NCBI GenBank assembly: GCA_947179485.1
Contig: OX359245.1
Coordinates: 52,005,067-52,069,066 of the forward strand
Length of the DNA stretch: 64,000 nt
Source: Allacma fusca
Lineage: Eukaryota; Arthropoda; Collembola; Symphypleona; Sminthuridae
Reading direction: 5' to 3'
Shown here one piece after another: positions 54,160 to 64,000 of this stretch. The notes under the pieces are model-generated. The model made no database searches, was not told where the DNA came from, and was given only the letters and a program-made list of their open reading frames with translations. Position 1 is the stretch's first letter. Each line of letters starts with the position of its first letter. The translations under genes and the position numbers were made by a program.

Positions 54160-54514
54160 CAGTGGTTGGGTTTTTGTGGAAAGATTTAATATTCTTCCCA
54201 TGGAAAACATATTCTGGCAGGGAAACTTTTAATGGGAAAGAATTTTTTGTAAAAAAGGATTTTCTAAATTCGTTGACATTCTGTTTGGCTGGGATTTTCA
54301 AAAAAATGTATACCTTTCATGGAAAATTTAAATGTACCGATTTTTTAGCAGGGATTTGTCGTCTTGTAGGAAAATGTTTTTTACCAGGAGGGATTTTGTT
54401 GACTGTTTTTCAATAGCCATTTTCGAAATCGTTTACGACTTTCCTTTAGGGACTTCAGCTTCAGCAAGGAAACTTAAAAAACTTCCAGTGAGATCTATAA
54501 AAATCCGACACCTG
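54160..54514. mobile_element. hAT-like MITE shared by both duplication units (copy B)
   Basis: Collinear counterpart of 12397-12754, with ends CAGTGGTTGGGTTTTTGT and AAAAATCCGACACCTG. It was present before the segmental duplication. Confidence 0.7.
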
Positions 54515-54811
54515 CCAAGCGGTCAAGGCGGCCTGACCGTAACATATGTACTACTGTATGAATTACTGCATGGGGAAAGGTAATTTGTTCAAATATTTAT
54601 GGGCGAAGGGAAATAATTCTGTTGTTATTATTTTAGCCCTCATTATTCTGTACCCATTTTTAATATTTCGGCAAAGTACTGTTCAACAAAATATATGAAA
54701 TTGTATAAGTCTAAAGTAATGTAAACAATGTTTTCAGTTATTTTAATTTTATTAATTACGTATAATTACATTAAAGCGAAGCATTGCACTCTGGACAAGT
54801 CATATACATAT

Positions 54812-55234
54812 TGTGAATCTCGCAGATTCCCCATAGCAACGCAACATTCGGTTTATCACCCGAATAACAACCAACTTAATTTCCCTTAGTATTTCCCCAA
54901 TCAATCCTTTCTTCCTCTCCCTAGCTCTTAATCTTAACAATGGATGAAAATCATCCGACAGAAGGAATTCGATCGTCAACGGAGTTACATCATATTTATC
55001 TCTGAATATTTCTTCGATTGTCTTCAATAATAATTATTACTTTACTTCGGATTGGTTTCTCACACTTATTCATTTCTTCGTTGCTGAATTTATATTTGAA
55101 TTGATTTGCTTATTATTATTAATTATTGAGCTACGTTGGATTTCTCCTTGTGTTTTCCTGAATAAAATACAGAAACACTACCTCATCCTCGTTCCTCATC
55201 TCTCATCCTAGTTCCTCACCATCATCTTTTCACA
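54812..55234 (+). repeat. Solo LTR (TSD ATAT)
   Basis: 423 bp starting TGTGAATCTC and ending TTTTCACA, flanked by ATAT on both sides (54808-54811 and 55235-55238); unit A has a single uninterrupted ATAT. AATAAA at 55161-55166 suggests plus orientation. It differs in sequence from both LTR families above. A solo LTR usually arises by recombination between two LTRs. Alternative: a short non-autonomous element. Confidence 0.75.
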
Positions 55235-55449
55235 ATATGTACATTGTGTCATTGGGATTCAGTTGCAAATACTCAAGTACTGTACTCAAATAAGAGCTCG
55301 CTCAAGTAAACCCACGCTAATGTAAAGTTTAGTGCTCATTTAAAACACCTTCATAAACAGTAAGTCTTGAAATATTCCGATTAAACATGGGAGAGAATGT
55401 CAATAATATAATTAAATTAAATTTTCAGCAATTATAATGCTATTGAGAG

Positions 55450-56490
55450 TTAGATGGTTTGACAAAGAACCCTGAACAGTCGATTTTTATGCTGTAAGTC
55501 CAATTTCCGGGGAGGTTGGACAACAGTAATTCTGGACTCATACCAAATTTGAGGAAGAGGATTGAGGATAGCACCGTTTTTCCAATCTGGGTAGGAAATC
55601 GGGGATTCATCAGAGCTCCATAAGTAGTCTTTGTATAGAACATTCCCAGTTTTACCTTCTGTCCAGGCCGCAGATACACCTGTGTACATGTACCGTTTTT
55701 TCGTAATGAATTGTCAATTGTATGAAATGGAAAATGAATTGATTTATATGGAATTTAGTTTAATGCGCAGGATCCAAAGAACTTTTAAATATTTGGGCTC
55801 ACCCTGCTCTTCCAAACAATCGTACACAGCTTTTTTTATTAGCGCACTCCTCAATTCTACCAATCGGTAGGGTCCTCGGTCTATTGTAAAGAATCCATTC
55901 CTTGTCCTCTAAGAACGCAAAACCGAAGTGTGTTAAAGTAATGAAAATTCATTTTTATCCTTTAAGTAAACATATAATTATGCATGAATATTCGAACTCA
56001 TATAAATTGTCACTGGATTAGATCTGAAGGTCGTTAAACCGTCTTAAGCTTTATTACTTCTACACTTGGCTGGAAAACATTTTAACAAAAATCCTTAAAA
56101 ACTCTCGAACCAACTATCGTACAATCTTAAAAATTCCACGATTGTTTTCATTAGTAAAATATGGACCATTTTTAAGAAACTCACTCCGTTTGTACTATTT
56201 ATCTGTACTTACGAAAAATAAGTAATTACTCTCTAGCTACTTATAAAATTAAAATTGTTTTGAATGTATAGTGTTTGCAAAGTATGAGAATCTCCGAGAT
56301 GTAAATGAATGAATTATAAATAGGGTCTACACCGCAACAGTTTAAGTCACTGCATTGGCTTGTATGGTTAGTATAGTTACTATATGTATGTGTATTGAAT
56401 ATTCTTACCTGAAAGTGTACTGTTCCGAGGTGTAGGTCCAGCAGCAACAGCAACCAAAACAATACAGAGAATACAAATTTGGCGAATCAT
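55450..56490 (-). pseudogene. L4B: copy of L4 with exons 2 and 3 fused by deletion
   Basis: Exon 1 (56490-56409, MIRQICILCIVLVAV...) has a good signal peptide and donor; the terminal exon (55679-55450) is open with AAWTEGKTGN...YLWSSDESPISYPDW. Between them a deletion of about 260 bp relative to L4A joined the start of exon 2 to the end of exon 3. The fused exon is 55908-55803 (106 bp), which puts the terminal exon out of frame. Intron 1 is only about 0.5 kb and shows the ancestral state before the insertions in L4A. The TATA box is at 56609-56616. Confidence 0.82.
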
Positions 56491-56608
56491 TTTAGAAAAT
56501 AAATAAACTAAGGAAATAATTTCCTTTTCAGTTGTATTTTTTGATGCTGCTGGAATGAAAATGTGTAATAAGAGTAAAACAGTTATGAGTAACAAACAGG
56601 CACGTCGG

Positions 56609-56616
56609 TATTTATA
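56609..56616 (-). promoter_or_regulatory. TATA box of L4B
   Basis: TATAAATA on the minus strand 119 bp upstream of the L4B ATG, same context as L4A (25238-25245). Confidence 0.5.
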
Positions 56617-56681
56617 TTCAATTAAATTGGGTCAATAAGATTAAAGTTATGATTCAAGTGCATCAGAATACTACACAATTG

Positions 56682-58094
56682 CCCAATAAACACAGTCGCG
56701 TTGATTTTACGTCAAATTTACGTAAAAAACGTACACGTGAATGCGTTACTTAGACGCTTTTAAATGGTGGAATTTTGGGAAATATAAGGTCATAAAATGG
56801 TGATAATGTCCGGGCAGCATAACGTTACACGTAGCACGCAAATTTGACGTAAAAAACTTAACGATTCTTTCACGTCGATATTGAGTAGATTTTATTCATT
56901 TATTCTTCACTTATCTAAGTATGACTCTTAAGTATTAAGTAAATAATATTGATAAAATAAGTCAATGCGAAACACGTGGAAAATATATATATACTTCAAT
57001 TTAATAGACCATATTATTTTGAAATGGATTATATAACACGAAGATAAATAAAAGGTGAAGAACTGGTAGAAGTGTATATACATAGTAATAATATAACAAA
57101 TAGAATCCAAAAATTATAATTTGATCAAAGTGGGAGCACTTAATCACCATAGTAAACTGAAATCCATTCAGTTTTAATTTCCAGGGTCCAAAGATGAATT
57201 ACCATCATGAACTTTGTCTTCACTCTCAAGGGAAGAACTTAAAATTGTCCGGTGAACTCCCCTCAACGGTTGTTCTGACTTTTAACTTCTTTGAGCTGCT
57301 ATCTGTAAATTGTAAAAAGAATACTAATGGAATTACTATTGTATATTTAACGTAAATATAACTGTTACCAACGTGCAAGCATAAATTGGATACGACAATT
57401 TAATGTTACAATGTAACTTCGACTTTGCTGATATACCTTTTCAAACCTTGAGCGGATTATTTCAGTCAGAATTGGGTGGATCTTGAATTGCGTGGACAGT
57501 TTCCTATTTTTTCTCAAGATGGAAATGAACGGAATCTGTAAAAAAAATTTAAAAATTTAAAATATTTAAAATATTGTTGACTGAAAGTCTAATGCATATA
57601 CTGCAGCAATTCACCCAGAATGTCGCTTATAGTATTACGGCATGGGAATTGCAGGTGATGGAGTATTAGAAAGATTTTTGATTAACTCAGTATAAACTTA
57701 AATAATTTACCTGCAAACTCATTGTTGGAACAAATCCCGATTTAGGTGAACTTCTGTTGGAGTAATAATGAGTTGAAGGAAAGTTATTGTCGTGAAGAAA
57801 AATCATGCGGTTCTTGGAGATATGGGATGATAGACAGTCGTTGGATAATTTTTGATTAAACAATAAATGCCGCCCAGTTTACAATAGAGCTGCGCATGTT
57901 CGTGTTCAGTAAATGAGAGCGTAACTTTTGCGTTAATTTTTAACGTATAAATGACGTGAACTGTGAAGCGTTTTTTTGTTGGAAATTATATTACGTTAAA
58001 CTCACGTTAATTAACCGCAATGTTTTACACGTTACAAGTTTTACCAATATTTTACCATGTTTTGACGTGTTATAGAATTGCGGTGTTTATTGGG
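56682..58094. mobile_element. Non-autonomous TIR element with ends CCCAATAAACAC (2-bp TSD TG)
   Basis: Perfect 12-bp inverted ends CCCAATAAACAC and GTGTTTATTGGG, flanked by TG on both sides; unit A has the uninterrupted TG at 25309-25310. Subterminal regions repeat ACGTCAAA, TTTACGT and CACGT words. 1413 bp without a credible gene. The end pattern CCCA-5N-CAC and 2-bp duplication resemble the two-gene transposon at 47222-52100. Confidence 0.85.
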
Positions 58095-58454
58095 TGTTTG
58101 AATCACCAAGGACAGATTTATTTTTACCTGGAATAGCTATTTTCATTGACAACCAGTGTTCGTTGTATTTATATAATATGTTCACCTTATTTACAATATT
58201 TTTGTGAAATGATTTAAATTTGTAACCATTCGGGAGCTCCTCCATTAATCATACAATACGTTCTGGACCATTTACAACTTATATATAATGGCCCGTTATT
58301 GGTCTGGTCCGTTCTGGTCCCATATTTATATCTATCTCTGGTCCGGTCTGAACCAACACTTGGACCAGACCAGATACAATAAGTCCAGCTTCAGGACCAG
58401 ACCAGGCCAGACCACAGGACCATGGTCTCAAAAGTACGCAAAATAAAAAATCAT

Positions 58455-58958
58455 CGCTTCGCGATATTTTACTGCTTGCGCGAAGGGCCAACGTAGAGGC
58501 TACTCCGGGGTAAACCCGATTCGGTAATAAGGTGGAGGTGATGTGCATAATATTTGTTGAGTTCGGATTAAGAATACAAATTTCATCGAAATCGGTCCAG
58601 TAGTGCTTGAAATAACCGTCATTTAATTGAAACTTTGAAATTTCAAGAATTTTTTCTCAGAAGCTATCCAACCGATATCAACAAAATACGAACCAAGGTT
58701 ACATGTTGATATAAGTAATGTTCAGGAAAAAATTCATCGAAATCGGTTTAGTAGTGCTTGAAACTACCGTGATGTAATTGAAATTTGGAAATTTCAAGAA
58801 TTGTTTTCTCCAAAACTATCCAACCGATTTCAATCAAATAAGAACTCAGACTACCTGTTGACATACGTAATGTCGACAAAAAATTTCGACGGAATTGATT
58901 CACTAGTTTTTGAGTTATCGTGGGAATGGACGTACGGACGGACATCTACGTCGCCCCT
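58455..58958. mobile_element. Retroposon-like insertion (TSD AAAAATCAT)
   Basis: 504 bp inserted in the MITE, with AAAAATCAT repeated on both sides (58446-58454 and 58959-58967); the uninterrupted sequence is seen at 26163-26180. It contains three diverged repeats of AAATCGGT...AGTAGTGCTTGAAA and ends with ACGGACGGACATCTACG. No inverted ends. This fits a SINE or a truncated non-LTR element; no reverse transcriptase is encoded. Confidence 0.6.
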
Positions 58959-59000
58959 AAAAATCATGGGTTAACGAAATCCCACGGAACAAATTAAAAA

Positions 59001-59911
59001 CAAGGATGGGAAATCGGAAAAATATGAATTCTAATTCGAATTAAAATATTCAAGGCAAAAATTCCGATTTAAAATACCAATAGCAATACTGAAAACTATG
59101 AATTCTAATACGGATTTAAATATCCTCGAATATTCGTTCATTATGAATTCCGATTTGAATATTTATTTGAATACTGCTCGTATACTGAAAATACAAAATT
59201 TAATTACGGAAAAAATTCAACCTTAGAAACATGATATCATCAATGTTTTGGGAAGTTAGTTTCCCCCGCAGGTCATTAAGTATCAACTTAAGTGTTGAAA
59301 AATACGTTCAACTGATACTTCAACTCCAAAATTACTAATTGTCTTCCGGCCCATTTGCAGTTACCTAAACAAATCTTTACTTGCCAAAAAAAATCTTTAG
59401 TTACCTAAAAAATTCTTTAGTTACCTAAAAAAATCTTTAGTTACCTTAAAAAATCTTTAGTTACCTTAAAAAATCTTTAGTTACCTAAAAAAATCTTTAG
59501 TTACCTAAAAAATATTTATGTAATTAATTAAAAAAAACTTTAGTATCAACGATTTAAATTACTTCAGTAATTAAGTTATGGGAGCATGTTCATTTCGGAT
59601 GAAGAAAACGTTCGCCAATCTTTGATTAGCTTTACGTTCATTACGTTGTAAGTAAAAATTGCGACAATTTTAAATTTATATTTAAGTATGTACACCGAAA
59701 AATAAGAATTTGCGATTTGAAAACAATACTTTATTTTAATCGGAATTCAGTAAAAAATATTTGAAGACCAATTCCGATTCCAAAAATTTTTTGAATTCAA
59801 TTTTAAATTAAAATACTTCCTAGGAATTATTTTCGATTCCAATATGAATTTTCAAATTTTCGAATATAATTCCGATTCCGATTCGGATACCGATTCCGAT
59901 TCCCATCCTTG
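59001..59911. mobile_element. hAT-like MITE, GATTCCGATT type
   Basis: Ends CAAGGATGGGAAATCGG and CCGATTCCCATCCTTG, flanks ATTAAAAA (58993-59000) and ATTAAAAT (59912-59919), 7 of 8 alike. The subterminal regions repeat GAATTCCGATT or GATTCCGATTC words. The centre contains a 20-bp tandem array (59361-59520). Confidence 0.88.
59361..59520 (+). repeat. Tandem array, eight 20-bp units
   Basis: Units start every 20 bp (59361, 59381, ... 59501) with consensus TTACCTAAAAAAATCTTTAG; the outer units are diverged and the inner ones nearly identical. There are no spacers, so this is a minisatellite, not a CRISPR array. Confidence 0.92.
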
Positions 59912-59927
59912 ATTAAAATGTCAATTT

Positions 59928-59979
59928 CGATATGAGATGAATGGCGATAACTCGCATAATCGCCATTCATCCCATATCG
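59928..59979. repeat. 52-bp hairpin-forming inverted repeat
   Basis: Arms CGATATGAGATGAATGGCGAT and its inverse (59928-59948, 59959-59979) pair at 20 of 21 positions around a 10-bp loop AACTCGCATA. It lies just beyond the MITE remnant. Function unknown. Confidence 0.85.
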
Positions 59980-60037
59980 CAATTATCGTACCGGATTTGG
60001 TGCCTAAAAATCAGCGAAGCGATTTAATGCAATGATC

Positions 60038-61016
60038 TTGGTTCTGACCATGTGGACGCTAATGTTTCCAAACTATTCAACTTCGCTGGAAACCAATTTC
60101 AGTAGATTTCCTCCTGATCACGTAAATGTGCAAACCTCTTCAAATTGTAACATTTTTTGCAATTTTGGAAAATTTCAAAAGCGCTATTTACGCTTTACAT
60201 TTAATTTTGCATGTTTCCCTGATCTCATGAATGATCAAACAATCAATTCGAATGTCCCAGTTTTCCAAAATTCCCAAAATTATGGAGTACATATCAACAA
60301 ATGGAATCCTGAAGCGAATTCGGTTTTGACCTTGTCACTCAAAGGCTTCTATACGATTAAGCTTAGCTGAAAATAATTTGGCCAACTCAAGCTCCTAACC
60401 ACGTAGATGTGCAAATCATTTCAAATTTATTCATTTTCTGAAATTTTTAAAAATTTCAAAAGGGCTTTAAATTTGGCTTGCACATTTCCCTGAAAATGTA
60501 GATGTGCAAACCACTTGAAATTTTCCAATTTTTGAAATTAAAAAAAAACAGATATATCATCCAAACTGTGTTTGCGTTTTAAACTTCAATCCAACATTTC
60601 AGCATGAGTGTTTGCAAAGCAGTTCACATTTTTCCGTTTCTGCTAGCTTCGGAATAGTTTCAGAAAGATTTTTTTTAAAACAAATGTCGCTATCATAACA
60701 AGTTACGAAATTAATTTACATTTACACTCACGTCAAATGTATACGACGCCTGTCGATTCGACATTGAGCTGTTGGTCAACCGATTGCAATTTACGATTTT
60801 TGTTCTTGCAGCGAAAGCTATCTGAAGATATCAACATGTGGACAACACAAGGGTGTCTTCAGTAACAACACAAGAATTGTTATAGTAGGTATATAATGTG
60901 CAATTATTTCTGAACCACTCAATACAAAATACACAATCACTAACGAAGATAATTATTACAGTTTTCAAACAATTTTATTGCATTACAGTAGGAACTCAAG
61001 ATAAAGATCTTTTGAC
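60038..61016 (+). repeat. Dispersed 1-kb duplication, copy 2
   Basis: Counterpart of 33845-34822. The right 264 bp (60753-61016) appear identical to copy 1, while the left part has diverged. No gene is supported. Confidence 0.85.
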
Positions 61017-61796
61017 CAATTAGAAAATTTACAGGTAAAAATCTAGTTTGTACCTTAAAAACGAACAAAAATATTACCCCAAACGTAAATTTCAAAATTC
61101 AAAATACAAGTGTGTTCTTGCCGTAACTGGTTTTAAAACCCTTCATGAGACCAGTTGATTTATGAAGAAACAATATTTGAAGTCATACAAAGAGTGTACA
61201 CTTTACTAATTTAATTATTAGAGAGAGAGATTCAGAAAATGCTTACAGATGGAATTGTCTTTCTTTAGCATTTCTCAAAACCAGACTTTTCCCATAAAGC
61301 TGAGAGTGAGTGTTGAAGTTCCGTAATGTAATCATATCACTGTAGTAGCTCTTCGTTTTAAAATATTTCTGAGAAAGCAACGCCGTGCAACTCCGGACTA
61401 AAATCCCATCACAGACTGCAGCCACTCCGTGTTTATTTCTGCAGTGTCGGGTGTCCTTTCCATTTCTTACCTTCGTGTCGTCAATTACGTCCTCCAATAT
61501 TTCATGTCCTCGCAATCCCTACACGAAGTAAATACCCTATGCACATTTAAAGGCCTTTCTCTTGGAGATATCTTCCTTCAAAAAAATTTAATTTATACAA
61601 ATTATTGGGAACCCGTACCAACTCAATGGCCCAGCCATTTACAATTGCCAAATCAAAATCCCCTTGGTCCTGTGACAAATACTTGTAAGCAAGTATGGTC
61701 TGATGTGCTCTAGAATAAATTTCAGATTTGTAAAATATATTTTGAAGGATGCTAAAAATTAACATATAGAGTGTAATCTACAAATATTTTTTATTC
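61017..61796 (-). other. Weak minus-strand coding signals, unrecognised
   Basis: Open minus-strand stretches at 61740-61547 and 61527-61243 are preceded by plausible acceptors (TTCTAG near 61710, GTGTAG near 61528), and one has a donor (GTAAGA after DVIDDTK). I recognise no family and cannot link them in one frame. They may be pieces of a decayed gene. Confidence 0.25.
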
Positions 61797-61978
61797 TCAC
61801 GCAATGAAATCCCCATGTGTCACAATTGCTTGAATTGTTTCATTTAGCCATTCAGTTATGTCTGGCATACTCTCCACTCCAGGGAGGCTCCCAATGTCTT
61901 CCAAAATTCGGGGTAGATAAGATTGGAACCTGAAGGATTCAGCGTCAGTCAAAAGCTTCACGGGCTGGGTAATATTTT
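61797..61978 (-). CDS. Possible terminal exon of an unknown gene
   Basis: Behind an acceptor (CCACTAG) the minus strand is open for 59 codons (NITQPVKLLTDAESFRFQSY..., ILEDIGSLPGVESMPDITEW...) and ends at TGA 61799-61797. The composition looks protein-like and amphipathic. No upstream exon was found with confidence and no family is recognised. Confidence 0.3.
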
Positions 61979-64000
61979 CTAGTGGATAAGTAATAGTCCA
62001 TTGAAATTGTAAACATCAGAGAAATTCATTCCAGATTGAGACATGAAATGCTACAATTTTTGCTAGTAAGAAATATTAGCATATTTGCAAAATCAAAAGG
62101 GTCACGTATAGTATATGCATACAAAAGATTTTAAATTTATTTATTTTGTTTTAAACTTTTTATTAAAGCTACTGTTCAATGGATCTACTCTAGAGACAGT
62201 TCCTTATATTATTACACAGACCTTGTCTTGAAGCAAAATCGATTTGTTCCACGACTGTTGACGCTGCTCTAGAGCTCCTCAGAATTTTTGACTGTAGTCT
62301 CAAAAGGGGCTTAAAACCTTGTAACATTTTTAAACGCAAGTTTCTATCTGTACGCCAACAGCACAACTGATTTTAATTTGTTTGAGCCAGCTAACCCCAA
62401 CCGTCCTACTATTTATTTGCTACAGTGTTGATTTTTTATTGTTCAAAATTTTTACGGTAATAAGTTGTCGAGTTGCTCCCTATCGGCTGATTTCACATTC
62501 CGAAATTTAGTAAGTATTTTCGGTTGTTACTTCCTCACAGAATAAACACACACTGTTTTTGCAACAAAACACAAAATGTTTTTTTCGTCACCATAAAAAC
62601 ATTTTATTTTTCCAGAATTTCCCACAGTTTTCCGAACATTAGAGGGCATTCATTTGTAAAAATAAGAAATGTGACAAAAACAAGGACTGGTGGCACCAGG
62701 AAAATTTTCCTTGAGCGTCGGCACTGGTCAAATAAAAGTTAGAATCAGTTTTATTGTGTCATTACTGCTGGTTGTCTTTTTGTTCTTATACCGTCAGCCA
62801 ATAGTCATCAGGGTGAACAATAATATTTTCCCCTACGTTCTTGGAATTGTAATTATGATGCCCAATTTTAGATGCAAAATTTTGTACAGAATTTTATGGA
62901 ACATTTATGAAAATAGGCCTGAAATTAGGGGAATGACAGACGAGGATACACTTCTCTGTTCATATGGAGTGTAAACCCTGCTCAACTAGATTGAACTGTA
63001 AGGATAGAATTTTTTGCCATCATGGACCAATGAAGATTTTCTGCGCCTGTTCAATAGAATTCGCTATGTCAGCCTGGAGAAAAATTTTAATTTTATTTCT
63101 GAACAACATTCTAGTATTTCTAGTAATTCATTGAATCGATCAGACGACGACGCATTTCTCCATGACCGTCTCGCTTGCGTAAAGTCAAAAACAATCCAAA
63201 AACATTTTCTAGTCATTAGAAATTAGAATAATTCTATAAATAAAATATAAATAGGACAATTATTGTCCTATTTGAGTATTCAGAATAACCAAGAAACTCT
63301 TCTGATTTAAATGTGGGTGAGCTCTTGTGACTAAGCTTAAAATACAACGTAAAGAATCATCCGATTCAAAAATTTCCTAAACAGCGTCGCCAAAATAGGT
63401 GAGTTGCAAAAAATCGATAATTCATACGTTGAAAAACACGTAAAACGACATTGATGAATTCAAGAAGCTGTGAGCGGAGATTTAACGAGGTTTGGATTGC
63501 TTAAAAAAGTCTGACGTTTGAGTGAATTAGTTTTTCTAATTTTGTTTCCTGGTCATAACATCTGTAGTTTGTTGAGCAATTGTATTTAAGTGTTTCCAAT
63601 GTAGGATAAAATTCCTCTACAACAACATACCTTCTAAAAGTGTGTAGATTGAGTGGGACTGTAGAGACTTGTAGGGACCTGGGGGACGTAGGTTAATGCA
63701 CAACCTTAGCATTATTGACATATTTTAATAATTACCGCACTTCAACTTTCCAGATGTTGAGCAAATAGTGACATTGCTGTAAAATCTGTAAAAAAAAATT
63801 ATCATTCATATGTTTAGGTCATATTATTTTAAACGACTTTCTGGGAAATGATGCCCTAGTCAGTTTTTACTCGAATGGTAAAGATTATGGTCAAATGAAT
63901 AAAATGCATCTACAGGCGCTACACCCTTAAGCTTTTACTGGGGGGTATAGGCCTGTCATCAGATTTGTGAACATTTGCCAAGAACTGGAAAACAGTAATC
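61979..64000. other. Right edge of the window, no supported gene
   Basis: Plus-strand frames at 62690-62974 (one hydrophobic segment) and 63014-63226 are open but have no motif, splice context or repeat copy to support them. No transposon ends were identified. Confidence 0.4.

Larger units (their letters stand above)
41545..58263 (+). repeat. Unit B of the large segmental duplication
   Basis: Collinear copy of 8185-25478, interrupted by insertions near 42213-44178, 44345-45276, 47222-52100, 52880-53744, 54812-55234 and 56682-58094. It has also lost two blocks: the equivalent of 10056-10813 (L3 exons 1-3) and of about 13701-13960 (between L4 exons 2 and 3). All lectin copies in it are damaged. 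Confidence 0.85.
58295..59925. mobile_element. Interrupted copy of the GGACCAGACC MITE family
   Basis: 58320-58454 matches 26070-26175, 58959-59000 matches 26171-26206, and the match resumes briefly after 59912. A retroposon-like insertion and a second MITE split it. The left end does not match the family's inverted repeat. Confidence 0.65.

Noticed and set aside
59361..59520. CRISPR-like regular repeats
   Set aside because: The 20-bp units are directly adjacent without spacers and the genome is eukaryotic; it is a minisatellite.
62690..62974. Plus-strand frame with a hydrophobic segment as a membrane protein
   Set aside because: A single hydrophobic stretch in an isolated 94-codon frame is not sufficient, and no neighbouring exon was found.

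Overview
The window is eukaryotic, most likely an arthropod. It is AT-rich. The genes are split by short GT-AG introns (about 50-350 nt, apart from one enlarged by transposons), and they include small secreted C-type-lectin-like genes, a SIAH-type RING gene and many DNA transposons with target-site duplications (TSDs). Nothing looks bacterial. All exon joins below were worked out by hand from splice sites, reading phase and paralogue comparison; no alignment or search was run.

Layout. About 3.4-25.1 kb is a minus-strand cluster of four lectin-like genes, L1 (3465-4738), L2 (7668-8585), L3A (9712-10762) and L4A (13277-25122). They share one plan: signal-peptide exon, exon of 50-62 bp, exon of 112-115 bp, terminal exon of 230-251 bp, with phases 1-0-1. 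L1, L3A and L4A read open and L2 has a nonsense codon. About 8.19-25.48 kb is duplicated at about 41.5-58.26 kb. Every lectin copy in that second unit (L2B, L3B, L4B) is broken.

The two units carry different transposon insertions, so each often preserves the empty site of the other. A 10-kb gypsy-like LTR element (15024-25006) sits in intron 1 of L4A and its empty site is seen near 56370. A two-gene DNA transposon (47222-52100; DDE transposase plus a DUF4806-like protein, ORFs 5 nt apart) has its empty site at 11501. A second LTR element (29843-33148) lies between the units. Both LTR elements have lost reverse transcriptase just after the protease.

Between the units lies a three-exon SIAH-like RING gene (36350-37678). 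The rest is mainly non-autonomous elements, most of them hAT-like (8-bp TSDs), plus a foldback element, a solo LTR, a retroposon-like insertion and a 1-kb dispersed duplication (33845-34822 / 60038-61016). The last 3 kb has only weak, unrecognised coding signals.
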